A stretch of 35,652 nucleotides of DNA from Gammaproteobacteria bacterium HGW-Gammaproteobacteria-4 (GTDB lineage Bacteria > Pseudomonadota > Gammaproteobacteria > Xanthomonadales > Xanthomonadaceae), in NCBI GenBank assembly GCA_002839995.1, contig PGZC01000029.1, positions 1-35,652 of the forward strand, in the 5' to 3' direction. The notes beneath the pieces are model-generated. The model was not told the origin of the DNA and did no database searches. It was given only the letters and a program-made list of their open reading frames with translations. The translations under genes and the position numbers were made by a program. Shown one piece after another: positions 1-9,213 of the stretch. Position 1 is the stretch's first letter. Every line of letters begins with the position of its first letter.

Positions 1-1
1 G

Positions 2-1258
<1,257 letters not shown>

Positions 1259-1300
1259 AGCATCGCAGTCGGCGGCTTTATGTATTGCCGGTTGCATTAC

Positions 1301-1427
1301 GGTCGCCCACAGGGTGGGCTCCTACAGAAGCGTTGATCGCCACCTGTAGGAGCCCACCCTGTGGGCGACACGATGCTCCTGCGAAAACGGTTGCGCCCAC
1401 CTGCAGGAGCCCACCCTGTGGGCGACC
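1301..1427. repeat. Palindromic repeat cluster (three copies) between convergent genes
   Basis: Three copies of a 26-27 base element of the form ctgtaggagcccaccctg... lie at 1302-1327 (reverse orientation), 1344-1369 and 1401-1426 (third copy has ctgcagg). Copies one and two are perfect reverse complements over 26 bases separated by 16 bases, so they can form one very stable hairpin. It sits between the stop of the dihydropyrimidinase gene and the stop of the borosin fusion gene, a position suited to a bidirectional transcription barrier. The same family recurs around rho in this window. It looks like a REP/BIME-type element; this is inference. Confidence 0.85.
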
Positions 1428-1440
1428 AATACGTTTGCCC

Positions 1441-3954
1441 TTACTGCGCCGCCGGCTCGGCCTGCGCCGGGTGCAGCGGCGGAATCACCAAGGTGGTGAA
1501 CTCCTTGTAGCTGGCCATCGGCAGATCGCGCAATGCCAGTCGCTCGGCGCGATGGTGCTGGATCGGCATCACCGCCGCCTCGTACAAGATCACCTCGTGG
1601 CCGAACGGATACCAGCGCGACAGCTTCTTGACCAACGCGCGCAGGCCTTCGGCCTCGGCGTGGAAGCGGCTGCAGGTCAGGTCGCCGCTCAAGGCTACCT
1701 GCCACAGCAACAGATGGGTGCTGGTATCGAGCGTGTGCTGGTAGACCATGAAGTGCGTCGCTTCCAGCGACAGCACGCCGCTGCGGCCGGGGTCGATGCC
1801 CAGATCGGCGTACAGACACGCCTCGGCGGAAATGCCCGGCTCCATGCGCGCGCTGATGCCTTCGGCGCGCGCCTTGCGGATCACCACATGCGGCACGTCG
1901 GCGAACACGCCGGGATGGCCGTAAAACACCGCGCACACGCGCCTGCCGGCGCGCACCTCGGTCATGATCGCGGTTTCCATTTCGCGATAGGTCTGGCGCC
2001 GATCCTTGCCGGTCGCATACAACGGCGCCAGATCGATGGCATCGGGGCGCAACTCCAGAATCTGCGCGCGCGCCAGCGGATCGACCAGGCAAAAAACACA
2101 TTGCGCGGCGCGAATCTCCGACAGCGTGCGCTCCGATACGTGGCGACTCATCTGGATGCCGCTGCCAACCACCACCAGGCCGGGCCCGTCGAGCTGCGCC
2201 TGCGCCGACGCGGTGTGTTCCGGCTCCGCAGCGGTGGCGAGCACGACCTGATCGCGGCCACCGTGCTTGGCGCGATACAGGGCCTGGTCGGCACAACGCA
2301 CCACGTCGGCCAGTGTCTTGTGTCGCTCGTTGCGCTCGCAGATGCCGAAACTCAGGGTCGGCTTTACTGTCTGCTCCCAGGCCGACACCGGCTCGATGCG
2401 TTGCTGCAATTGCGTGACCAGCGCATGCGCGGCGGCGGCATCGACCGGCAGGAACGCGGTGAACTCCTCGCCGCCACTGCGTCCGACCACGGTGTTTTCG
2501 CCGAACACCGCGCGCCACCACTCGCCGAGCCTGCGCAGCACTTCATCGCCCATGGCATGGCCGTAGCGGTCATTGAGCTGCTTGAACAGGTCGATGTCGG
2601 CCATGATCACGGTAAACGGCTTCGCCGCGCCCAGCGCGCCGGCATAGGCCAACTGCCCGAGGCGATACGCCTGCTGATGGTTGTACAGCCGGGTCAGGCC
2701 ATCGCGCTCGGACAACCAGCGATAGCGCAGGCGCTCATTGCGGGTGCGCCGCAACGAATACGCCAGCGCCGAAAGGATCGCGAGCAGCACCACCACCACC
2801 GCCACGATCAACCATTGCCGCTGGCTGGCTTCCTTCAGGCGCAACTGCTGCAAGCTCTGGTCGCGCTGCAGCAACGCGATCTGCTGCTCCGCCACCTGCG
2901 AATTGAACTCCACCTGCAGGTAGGCGAAACGGCGATCCCTGATTTCCGCCTGCTCTTTCTCGCCGGCCTGCTCCGCCTGCTTGCGGTAATCCAGCGCCAA
3001 GGCGGTGTCGCCGCGACGCTCGGCCAGTTCGCTGTGCAAAAACAACACCCGCGCCAGATTGCCCCACGCTTCCGACTGCTTCAGCGCAGCGACACTATCG
3101 TTCAACAACTGCTCGGCCTCGTCGCGATTGCGATCCAGGCGCACCAGTACCTCGGCAATATCGATCCCAGTGTCGCTTACGCCATGCAGAAAATTGGCTG
3201 CCTGGTAGCGACGGCGTGCCTCACGCATCGGCGCCAATGCGTCAAGCAGATAGCCCTGTTTCATTTGCACGATACCGAGCCCACCCAGTGCCTGAGCGAC
3301 AAATACCGGATCGCCGGCCTGCGAGCAGACCGTGAACTGCTCGCGACGGGTACGCTCGGCCTCGAGCAATTGCCCAGCACTCTCCAGCGCCAGACTCAGA
3401 TCCGCGCGTGCGAGGCAACGTGCACGAGGATCATCAGACTGATCGGCCGCAAGCAACGCCTGCCGGGCATAAGTGAGCGCCTGCTCGCCCTCACCAGCCA
3501 TGGCGTACAGATAGGCGGCATGCCCAAGCAACGCGGTTCTATCCTTGCCTTGCTCCGGCATCTCGGCCAGACCCTGCTTGAGCCAACTGAAGGCGCGAAA
3601 ATAATCGCCGATGTTGACAGCAACATTGGCGCCCAAGCCCAGCGCGCGCAGCCGCAACGTGGGGCTCAATTCCTGCTTGAGCAAGGCCTCGACGCCATCG
3701 ACACAACCGCGATTATCACCGGCCAGGGCAAGATTGCGCAGGCGCACCAGTTCGATGCGCGCACGCTGCTCGGGTGTGGCCTGCGCCAGATCGTCGCCCA
3801 GCGCCTCGATCAGCGCCGCCGACTGCGGCCATGGCGCGTGCATATTGCGTTGCTCGATCTCGGCGATCCGCGCTTCCAGATCGGGGCCGGCGCACGCTGA
3901 TCCGGCCTGCGCCAGCAGGATCAGCAACCACAGAGCACACCAGCGCATCGCCAT
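1441..3954 (-). CDS. TPR - transmembrane - GGDEF - borosin-type peptide alpha-N-methyltransferase fusion
   Basis: 837 residues. Residues 1-22 are a signal peptide; 25-340 are helical TPR-like repeats (e.g. around 140-170, 218-250, 300-330), probably periplasmic; 340-378 a likely coiled coil; 381-400 a transmembrane helix; 415-575 a GGDEF domain with DGLTRLYN, metal-binding D453 and GGEEF at 494-498. The usual inhibitory RxxD before the signature is replaced by GENT (485-488). Residues 590-837 form a tetrapyrrole-methylase-fold domain with the marks of borosin peptide-backbone N-methyltransferases: VVVGSGI (594-600), VFYGHPGVF (676-684), PGISAEACLYADLGIDPG (706-723) and LWQVALSGD (750-758). 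Y646, R652, Y656 and Y678 keep the spacing I recall for OphMA Y66, R72, Y76 and Y98. Predicted roles: c-di-GMP synthesis and SAM-dependent backbone methylation of the precursor encoded 8 bases upstream. ATG at 3948, 7 bases after GGGG, is a possible alternative start. The domain order is clear; function is inferred. Confidence 0.9.
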   Translation of the reverse strand: MAMRWCALWLLILLAQAGSACAGPDLEARIAEIEQRNMHAPWPQSAALIEALGDDLAQATPEQRARIELVRLRNLALAGDNRGCVDGVEALLKQELSPTLRLRALGLGANVAVNIGDYFRAFSWLKQGLAEMPEQGKDRTALLGHAAYLYAMAGEGEQALTYARQALLAADQSDDPRARCLARADLSLALESAGQLLEAERTRREQFTVCSQAGDPVFVAQALGGLGIVQMKQGYLLDALAPMREARRRYQAANFLHGVSDTGIDIAEVLVRLDRNRDEAEQLLNDSVAALKQSEAWGNLARVLFLHSELAERRGDTALALDYRKQAEQAGEKEQAEIRDRRFAYLQVEFNSQVAEQQIALLQRDQSLQQLRLKEASQRQWLIVAVVVVLLAILSALAYSLRRTRNERLRYRWLSERDGLTRLYNHQQAYRLGQLAYAGALGAAKPFTVIMADIDLFKQLNDRYGHAMGDEVLRRLGEWWRAVFGENTVVGRSGGEEFTAFLPVDAAAAHALVTQLQQRIEPVSAWEQTVKPTLSFGICERNERHKTLADVVRCADQALYRAKHGGRDQVVLATAAEPEHTASAQAQLDGPGLVVVGSGIQMSRHVSERTLSEIRAAQCVFCLVDPLARAQILELRPDAIDLAPLYATGKDRRQTYREMETAIMTEVRAGRRVCAVFYGHPGVFADVPHVVIRKARAEGISARMEPGISAEACLYADLGIDPGRSGVLSLEATHFMVYQHTLDTSTHLLLWQVALSGDLTCSRFHAEAEGLRALVKKLSRWYPFGHEVILYEAAVMPIQHHRAERLALRDLPMASYKEFTTLVIPPLHPAQAEPAAQ

Positions 3955-3962
3955 GCCCCGGA

Positions 3963-4199
3963 TCAGTACTCGTCGTCTTTCTTGTCGTATGCCTTGACCA
4001 CGCCGTTAGTGGCATACAGGTTTTCGCCGATCCCGCACAAACGCCCGATCGCCGCGCAATCGCCGCCCTTCATCGCCGCCTTTTGCTCATCGCTCAACCC
4101 ATAACGCGCCAGCACCGCATCGGGATTCGCTTCGTACTCGGCCGCAAGCGCCGCATCGCGGCCCAAGGCATTGACCAGTTCCAGCAGTTTGTTCGTCAT
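3963..4199 (-). CDS. Split-borosin precursor peptide (helical leader plus C-terminal core)
   Basis: 78-residue protein, first gene of a two-gene unit with the methyltransferase fusion. Start chosen at ATG 4199 because GGGGGAG (4208-4214) lies 8 bases upstream; an in-frame upstream ATG at 4256 has no such site. Residues 1-56 resemble the LigA-like helical binding domain of bacterial borosin precursors such as SonA: amphipathic helix LLELVNALGRDAALAAEY, then NPDAVLARYGLSDEQ, then KAAMKGGD. The C-terminal segment ENLYATNGVVKAYDKKDDEY is the candidate core: a short hydrophobic stretch (LYATNGVVKAY) that could carry backbone N-methyl groups, followed by a charged tail. No signal peptide, so modification would be cytosolic, on the side where the methyltransferase domain is predicted. 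C48 and C55 are present. Which residues are methylated and whether a core is released cannot be read. A LigA-subunit-like protein without RiPP role is the alternative, made unlikely by the neighbour. Confidence 0.85.
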   Translation of the reverse strand: MTNKLLELVNALGRDAALAAEYEANPDAVLARYGLSDEQKAAMKGGDCAAIGRLCGIGENLYATNGVVKAYDKKDDEY

Positions 4200-4207
4200 G
4201 ATTCGTA

Positions 4208-4248
4208 CTCCCCCAGTCCATAGTTTTCGGGCCGTCGCGTAGTCGCAA
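4208..4248 (-). promoter_or_regulatory. Possible promoter and ribosome binding site of the borosin operon
   Basis: Reading the minus strand, TTGCGA (4243-4248) and AACTAT (4220-4225) are separated by 17 bases, followed by the GGGGGAG ribosome binding site at 4208-4214. The -35 is fair and the -10 keeps only three consensus positions, so the promoter is tentative. The 200-base divergent gap (4200-4399) must also drive the prolyl oligopeptidase; a plus-strand TGCTAGCGT at 4355-4363 could be its extended -10. Confidence 0.3.
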
Positions 4249-4399
4249 TGACGCAACGTACCCTGCCCAAAACGATTGCATGATGATCCGCATGACGCGT
4301 TTGATCCGCGATGCGGCCCTCGGACGCACCCCGTGACCCGACGCGCCCCGCGCCATGCTAGCGTATGTGGACGACATTTTCCCGATTCCGGAGTTGCCC

Positions 4400-6526
4400 A
4401 TGTTCGCGCGCGCCACGTTCAATCGCACACGCTACACTGGCCCGCTGCTGGCTTTGGCGGGTATCGGACTGAGCACCGCCCTGATGGCAAACGGGATCAC
4501 CACACAAGACCCCAACCTCTGGCTGGAAGACGTCGGCGGCGACAAGGCGCTGGACTGGGTGCGCGCGCGCAATGCGGTGAGCCAGAAGGCGCTGGAAGCC
4601 GATAGCGCATTCGCGGGTTTGCGCGACGATCTGCTCGCGATCCTGGATTCGGATGCGCGCATCGCCTATGTCGAAAAAATCGGGCCGTACTACTACAACT
4701 TCTGGCGCGACAAGACCGCAGTTCGCGGGATCTGGCGGCGGACCACGCCCGAGTCCTATCGCAGCGCGCAGCCGGAATGGGAAACCGTCATCGATCTCGA
4801 TGCGCTGGCGGCCAGCGAAAACGAGAACTGGGTCTGGCATGGCGCGCAATGCCTGCGCCCGGATTACACGCGCTGCCTGGTTTCGCTGTCGCGCGGCGGA
4901 GCCGATGCCGATGTCAGCCGCGAGTTCGCGCTCGATACGCGCACGTTCGTCGCCGACGGCTTCCATCGCCCCGAAGCCAAGGGCGGGATGGACTGGATCG
5001 ACCGCGACACGGTCTACGTGTTCACCGATTTCGGCGACGGCAGCCTCACCGAATCGGGCTACCCACGCATCGTCAAGCAATGGCGGCGCGGCACCCCGCT
5101 GAGCGCGGCGAGCGTGGTCTACGAAGGCCGCAGCGATGACATGTACATCGCCGCCAGCCACGACGACACGCCCGGCTTCGAGCGCGATTTCGTCAGTCGC
5201 ACACTGGCGTTCTACAACGACGAGCTGTACCTGCGCGGCACGGATGGCCGCCTGCGCAAGATCGATGCGCCCAACAGCGCCAACAAGGCGGTGGTGCGCG
5301 AATACCTGCTGCTGGAACTGCGCGAGCCATGGACGGTAGCGGGCACGCAGTACGCTGCCGGTTCGTTGCTGGCGACCAACTTCGATGCGTTCATGGCCGG
5401 CGAGCGCACGTTCGACGTGCTGTTTGCACCCGATGCGCACACCGCGCTGTCGGGTTTCGGCGCGCTCAAGGATCACCTTTATCTCAACGTGCTGGAAGAC
5501 GTAAAGAACCGGATCGTGATCCTGACTCCGGGCAAGGACGGCTGGCAGCGCGAGCCGCTGCTGGGCGCGCCGAACTTTGGCACGCTGGGCTTCAGCGCGG
5601 TCGATGCCGATGAAAGCAACGACTATTTCCTGACCAGTACCGATTTTCTCACCCCGACCAGCCTGGCGTACGGTCGCATCGGCAGCGCGCCGCAGACGCT
5701 CAAGCAACTGCCAGCGTTCTTCGATGCCAGCGCTCTGGCGATCAGCCAGCATTTCGCCACCTCGAAAGACGGCACCCAGGTGCCGTACTTCATGGTTGCG
5801 CCGAAGGCGCTCACGCGCGATGGCAACAACCCGACCCTGCTGTACGGCTACGGCGGCTTCGAGATTTCGCTGACGCCGAACTACAGCGCCGGCGTCGGCC
5901 GTGGCTGGCTCAGCCAGGGCGGCGTGTACGTGCTGGCCAATATCCGCGGCGGCGGCGAGTACGGGCCGCGCTGGCATCAAGCGGCACTGCGCGAGCATCG
6001 CAACAAGGCCTATGAGGATTTTGCTGCGGTGGCACAGGACCTGATCGCGCACAAGGTCACCTCAAACACGCGCCTCGGCATCCAGGGCGGCTCCAATGGC
6101 GGCTTGTTGATGGGCAACATGACGGTGATGTATCCCGATCTGTTCGGCGCGGTCGTCTGCCAGGTGCCGCTGCTCGACATGCAGCGTTATCACAAGCTGC
6201 TCGCGGGCGCGTCGTGGATGGCCGAATATGGCGACCCGGACAAGCCCGAGGACTGGGCTTTCCTGCAACGCTACTCGCCGTACCAGAACGTCAGCGCCGA
6301 GGCGAAATACCCGCCGGTGTTGTTCACCACTTCCACCCGCGACGATCGCGTGCATCCGGGCCACGCGCGCAAGATGATGGCGCGCATGCAGGAACAGGGG
6401 CATGACGTGCTGTATTACGAAAACATCGAGGGCGGCCACGGCGGCGCCGCCAACAATCCGCAGGCGGCCTACATGCAGGCGCTGGCCTACACCTTCCTGA
6501 AACAAAAACTGATGCGTGCGCGGTAA
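4400..6526 (+). CDS. Exported prolyl oligopeptidase (S9A serine peptidase)
   Basis: Cleaves short peptides after proline; S9A enzymes have an N-terminal seven-bladed propeller and a C-terminal alpha/beta hydrolase domain. Start taken at ATG 4400 (708 residues) because GGAG (4390-4393) lies 6 bases upstream; an earlier in-frame ATG at 4355 lacks a site. Residues about 12-30 (PLLALAGIGLSTALMA) look like a signal peptide. The propeller region runs to about residue 430, then the hydrolase domain with nucleophile Ser565 in GGSNGG, Asp648/649 in STRDDRV and His680 in EGGHGG, so the triad is complete. Divergently transcribed from the borosin precursor and followed 30 bases later by a second S9A gene. 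Fungal borosin clusters use a prolyl oligopeptidase to release and cyclise the core, which makes the neighbourhood suggestive; however, the candidate core here has no proline and exported S9A enzymes are common in this bacterial group. Confidence 0.9.
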   Translation: MFARATFNRTRYTGPLLALAGIGLSTALMANGITTQDPNLWLEDVGGDKALDWVRARNAVSQKALEADSAFAGLRDDLLAILDSDARIAYVEKIGPYYYNFWRDKTAVRGIWRRTTPESYRSAQPEWETVIDLDALAASENENWVWHGAQCLRPDYTRCLVSLSRGGADADVSREFALDTRTFVADGFHRPEAKGGMDWIDRDTVYVFTDFGDGSLTESGYPRIVKQWRRGTPLSAASVVYEGRSDDMYIAASHDDTPGFERDFVSRTLAFYNDELYLRGTDGRLRKIDAPNSANKAVVREYLLLELREPWTVAGTQYAAGSLLATNFDAFMAGERTFDVLFAPDAHTALSGFGALKDHLYLNVLEDVKNRIVILTPGKDGWQREPLLGAPNFGTLGFSAVDADESNDYFLTSTDFLTPTSLAYGRIGSAPQTLKQLPAFFDASALAISQHFATSKDGTQVPYFMVAPKALTRDGNNPTLLYGYGGFEISLTPNYSAGVGRGWLSQGGVYVLANIRGGGEYGPRWHQAALREHRNKAYEDFAAVAQDLIAHKVTSNTRLGIQGGSNGGLLMGNMTVMYPDLFGAVVCQVPLLDMQRYHKLLAGASWMAEYGDPDKPEDWAFLQRYSPYQNVSAEAKYPPVLFTTSTRDDRVHPGHARKMMARMQEQGHDVLYYENIEGGHGGAANNPQAAYMQALAYTFLKQKLMRAR

Positions 6527-6556
6527 GCGCACGCCACGACCAACGACGGAGTCGCC

Positions 6557-8701
6557 ATGACCACACGATCGCGCGCGCTGCCGACCGCCCTGCTCGCCCT
6601 GCTGCTCGCCGCCTGCGGCAAGCAGGCTCCGTCCCCGGAAGCCCAGACCCCAGCCCAATTGCAGCCGCCGGTAGCGGCAACCCAGCCGCATGAGGTGATC
6701 GCTCCGCACGGTGCTGCGCGCAACGACGAGTATTACTGGCTGCGCGACGACAGCCGCGCCAATCCGGCGATGCTTGAATACCTCACCGCCGAGAATGCCT
6801 ATGCCGACGCGGTGATGGCGCCGCACAAGGCCTTGCGCGACACGCTGTATGGCGAACTGACCGGACGCATCAAGCAGGACGACAGCTCGGTGCCGTACCA
6901 CGACAAGGACTACTGGTATTACACCCGGTTCGAGGAAGGCCGGGACTACCCGGTTTACGCGCGCAAGCGCGGCACACTGGATGCCGCCGAAGAAGTGATG
7001 CTCGACGTCAACGCAATGGCCGATGGCAAGGACTATTTCCAGGTCGGCAGTTGGGAAGTCAGCCCGGATCAAAAGCTGTTGGCGTGGACTGAAGATGCTG
7101 TAGGCCGGCGCCAATACGTACTGCGCATCAAAAACCTCGCAACCGGCGAAGTGTATTCCGAACAAATCGCCGGGCTGGCCGAAGACATCGCCTGGGCCAA
7201 TGACAATCGCAGCGTGTTCTACATCGAAAACGACCCGACCACGCTGCTGACCACCCGAGTGAAACGGCACGCCCTGGGCAGCGACCCGGCCGGCGATCCG
7301 CTGGTTTACGCCGAAGCCGATCCGAGTTACTACATCGGCCTGATGCGGACCCGCTCGGAGCAATTCATCTGCATCGTGCTGTCGAGCACGCTGACCAGCG
7401 AGCAGCGTTGCACCAGCGCCGGCACGCCGGGCGAGTTCAAGCCGCTGCTGTCGCGCCAGCCCGAGGTCGAATATCAGGCCGACCATCTGGCCGGGCGCTG
7501 GTTGATCCGCAGCAACTGGCAGGCACACAACTTCCGCATGGCGCAGGCGAGCGCCGCGACGATCGGCTCGCCGGAGAAGTGGACGGACGTGGTGCCGCAC
7601 AACGAGCGCGTATTCATCGAGGATTTTTCGTTGTTCGATGACTTCATCGCCATCGAGGAGCGCTCGGAAGGCCTGTCGCGGCTGCGCGTGCTCGGTGAAA
7701 CGGGCGAGAACTACGTGCAGGCCGACGAACCGGCCTACACCATGGCGCTGAGCGTCAATGCCGAACCGGGCAGCGAGTGGCTGCGCTACACCTACTCCTC
7801 ACTGGCCACGCCAACCACCACCTACGAGTTGAACGTGACCAGCGGCGAGCGCCGATTGCTCAAACAGGAGCCGGTGCTGGGCGGTTTCGACAAGGCCAAC
7901 TACGCCGTCGAACGCCTGTGGGCGCCAGCCCGCGACGGCGCACGCATTCCGGTCAGTGTGGTCTATCGCAAGGGCTTCGTGCGCGATGGCACGGCGGCGT
8001 TGTTGCAGTACGGCTATGGCTCGTACGGCTCGTCGATGGATCCGCGGTTCAATGCCAGTGTGCTGTCGTTGCTCGATCGCGGCATGGTCTATGCCATCGC
8101 CCATATCCGTGGCGGCCAGGAGATGGGGCGCAGCTGGTACGAAGACGGCAAACTGCTCAAAAAGAAGAACACGTTTACCGATTTCATCGACGCGACCGAT
8201 TATCTGATCCGCAACCAATACGCTGCGGCGGACCGGGTGGCGGCGATGGGCGGCAGCGCCGGCGGCCTGCTGATGGGCGCTATCGCCAACATGGCGCCGC
8301 GCAAGTACCGGGTCATCATTTCACTGGTGCCGTTCGTCGATGTGGTCACCACCATGCTCGATGAAAGCATCCCGTTGACCACCAATGAGTTCGACGAATG
8401 GGGCAACCCGGCCGACCCGACGTATTACAAGTACATGCTCTCGTACTCGCCCTACGACCAGATCAAGCGCAAGGACTACCCGGCGATGTTCGTCGGCACC
8501 GGGCTGTGGGACTCGCAGGTGCAGTACTTCGAGCCGGCCAAGTACGTGGCGCGGCTGCGCGCGCGCAAGACCGACGTGATGCCGCTGTTGCTGCGCACCA
8601 ACATGCAGGCGGGACACGGCGGCAAATCCGGCCGCCTGCAACGCTACCACGACACCGCCGAGTATCAGGCGTTCATGCTGTGGCAGTTGGGTGTGAAGTA
8701 G
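6557..8701 (+). CDS. ptrB: Oligopeptidase B-like S9A serine peptidase, lipoprotein
   Basis: 714 residues, usual length for oligopeptidase B (protease II), which cuts small peptides after Arg/Lys. Start ATG 6557 has GGAG 6 bases upstream. Residues 1-20 end in LLLAAC with Cys20 followed by Gly, a lipobox, so the protein is probably anchored in the envelope. The N-terminal region carries the family motif YYWLRDD; the hydrolase domain carries Ser567 in GGSAGGLLMG, Asp652 in GLWDSQVQYFEPAKY and His687 in AGHGGKSGR, the oligopeptidase B signatures. It follows the prolyl oligopeptidase with 30 bases between and is probably cotranscribed. It converges on trxA, with only 8 bases between the two stops. 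Family assignment is firm; the true in vivo substrates are unknown. Confidence 0.92.
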   Translation: MTTRSRALPTALLALLLAACGKQAPSPEAQTPAQLQPPVAATQPHEVIAPHGAARNDEYYWLRDDSRANPAMLEYLTAENAYADAVMAPHKALRDTLYGELTGRIKQDDSSVPYHDKDYWYYTRFEEGRDYPVYARKRGTLDAAEEVMLDVNAMADGKDYFQVGSWEVSPDQKLLAWTEDAVGRRQYVLRIKNLATGEVYSEQIAGLAEDIAWANDNRSVFYIENDPTTLLTTRVKRHALGSDPAGDPLVYAEADPSYYIGLMRTRSEQFICIVLSSTLTSEQRCTSAGTPGEFKPLLSRQPEVEYQADHLAGRWLIRSNWQAHNFRMAQASAATIGSPEKWTDVVPHNERVFIEDFSLFDDFIAIEERSEGLSRLRVLGETGENYVQADEPAYTMALSVNAEPGSEWLRYTYSSLATPTTTYELNVTSGERRLLKQEPVLGGFDKANYAVERLWAPARDGARIPVSVVYRKGFVRDGTAALLQYGYGSYGSSMDPRFNASVLSLLDRGMVYAIAHIRGGQEMGRSWYEDGKLLKKKNTFTDFIDATDYLIRNQYAAADRVAAMGGSAGGLLMGAIANMAPRKYRVIISLVPFVDVVTTMLDESIPLTTNEFDEWGNPADPTYYKYMLSYSPYDQIKRKDYPAMFVGTGLWDSQVQYFEPAKYVARLRARKTDVMPLLLRTNMQAGHGGKSGRLQRYHDTAEYQAFMLWQLGVK

Positions 8702-8709
8702 CAAAGCCC

Positions 8710-9036
8710 TCAGACGGCGCGATCGACCAGTTGCGCGAGTTGCGCCTTGCCGACGGCACCCACTTGGGTTGCAGCAACCTTGCCATCCTTGAACATCATC
8801 AGGGTGGGGATGCCGCGCACCGCGTATTGCCGCGGCGTGTTCGGGTTCTCGTCGATATTGATCTTGACCACCTTCACCCGGCCGGCATAGTTCACCGCCA
8901 GCTCATCGACCAGCGGCCCGATCATCTTGCACGGACCGCACCACTCGGCCCAGAAATCGACCAGTACGGGCTGATCGGATTGCAGGACCTGGGCTTCAAA
9001 ATCGGCATCATTGACGTGAATGACGTTATCGCTCAC
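8710..9036 (-). CDS. trxA: Thioredoxin
   Basis: 108-residue cytosolic thiol-disulfide reductase. Start is GTG at 9036, chosen because AAGGAG (9043-9048) lies 6 bases upstream and because this gives the standard thioredoxin length; a longer in-frame version from 9081 lacks a site. Active site WCGPC with Cys33 and Cys36, preceded by [10 protein letters not shown], and the cis-proline motif [12 protein letters not shown] are all intact. Divergent from rhlB, the same pairing as in E. coli; there rho follows trxA, whereas here rho is about 15 kb away. It would supply reducing equivalents to cytosolic partners such as ribonucleotide reductase. Confidence 0.97.
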   Translation of the reverse strand: MSDNVIHVNDADFEAQVLQSDQPVLVDFWAEWCGPCKMIGPLVDELAVNYAGRVKVVKINIDENPNTPRQYAVRGIPTLMMFKDGKVAATQVGAVGKAQLAQLVDRAV

Positions 9037-9102
9037 GGGTAGCTCCTTGATTGCATCGGAATTAAGGGTCGGCGCCACCACGGCAGCCGGTGGGCACCTT
9101 GA

Positions 9103-9113
9103 GTTACACTAGC
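9103..9113. promoter_or_regulatory. Possible overlapping -10 elements between trxA and rhlB
   Basis: The 177-base divergent gap (9037-9213) contains TACACT on the plus strand at 9105-9110, and on the minus strand the same bases read within GCTAGTGTAACT. Either could be a -10 element for rhlB or trxA. No convincing -35 hexamer was found at the right distance, so this is weak. Confidence 0.2.
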
Positions 9114-9213
9114 GCCCACACGGGGCATCACGTCCCGCCGGGCGAACACCTCAAGTTTGGGGCCGCGTCGCCGGGCACGCAAGCGCGACGTTACTCGCGC
9201 GGATACGGATTTC

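Noticed and set aside
1441-2190. Methyltransferase domain as a cobalamin, siroheme or 16S rRNA (RsmI) methylase
   Set aside because: Same fold, but the FYGHPGVF, PGISAEACLYADLGIDPG and LWQV motifs and the Tyr/Arg spacing fit borosin enzymes, and a precursor-like peptide gene is adjacent.
4358-6052. Long minus-strand open frame opposite the prolyl oligopeptidase
   Set aside because: Composition is that of an antisense shadow; the plus-strand gene has a full catalytic triad and ribosome site.
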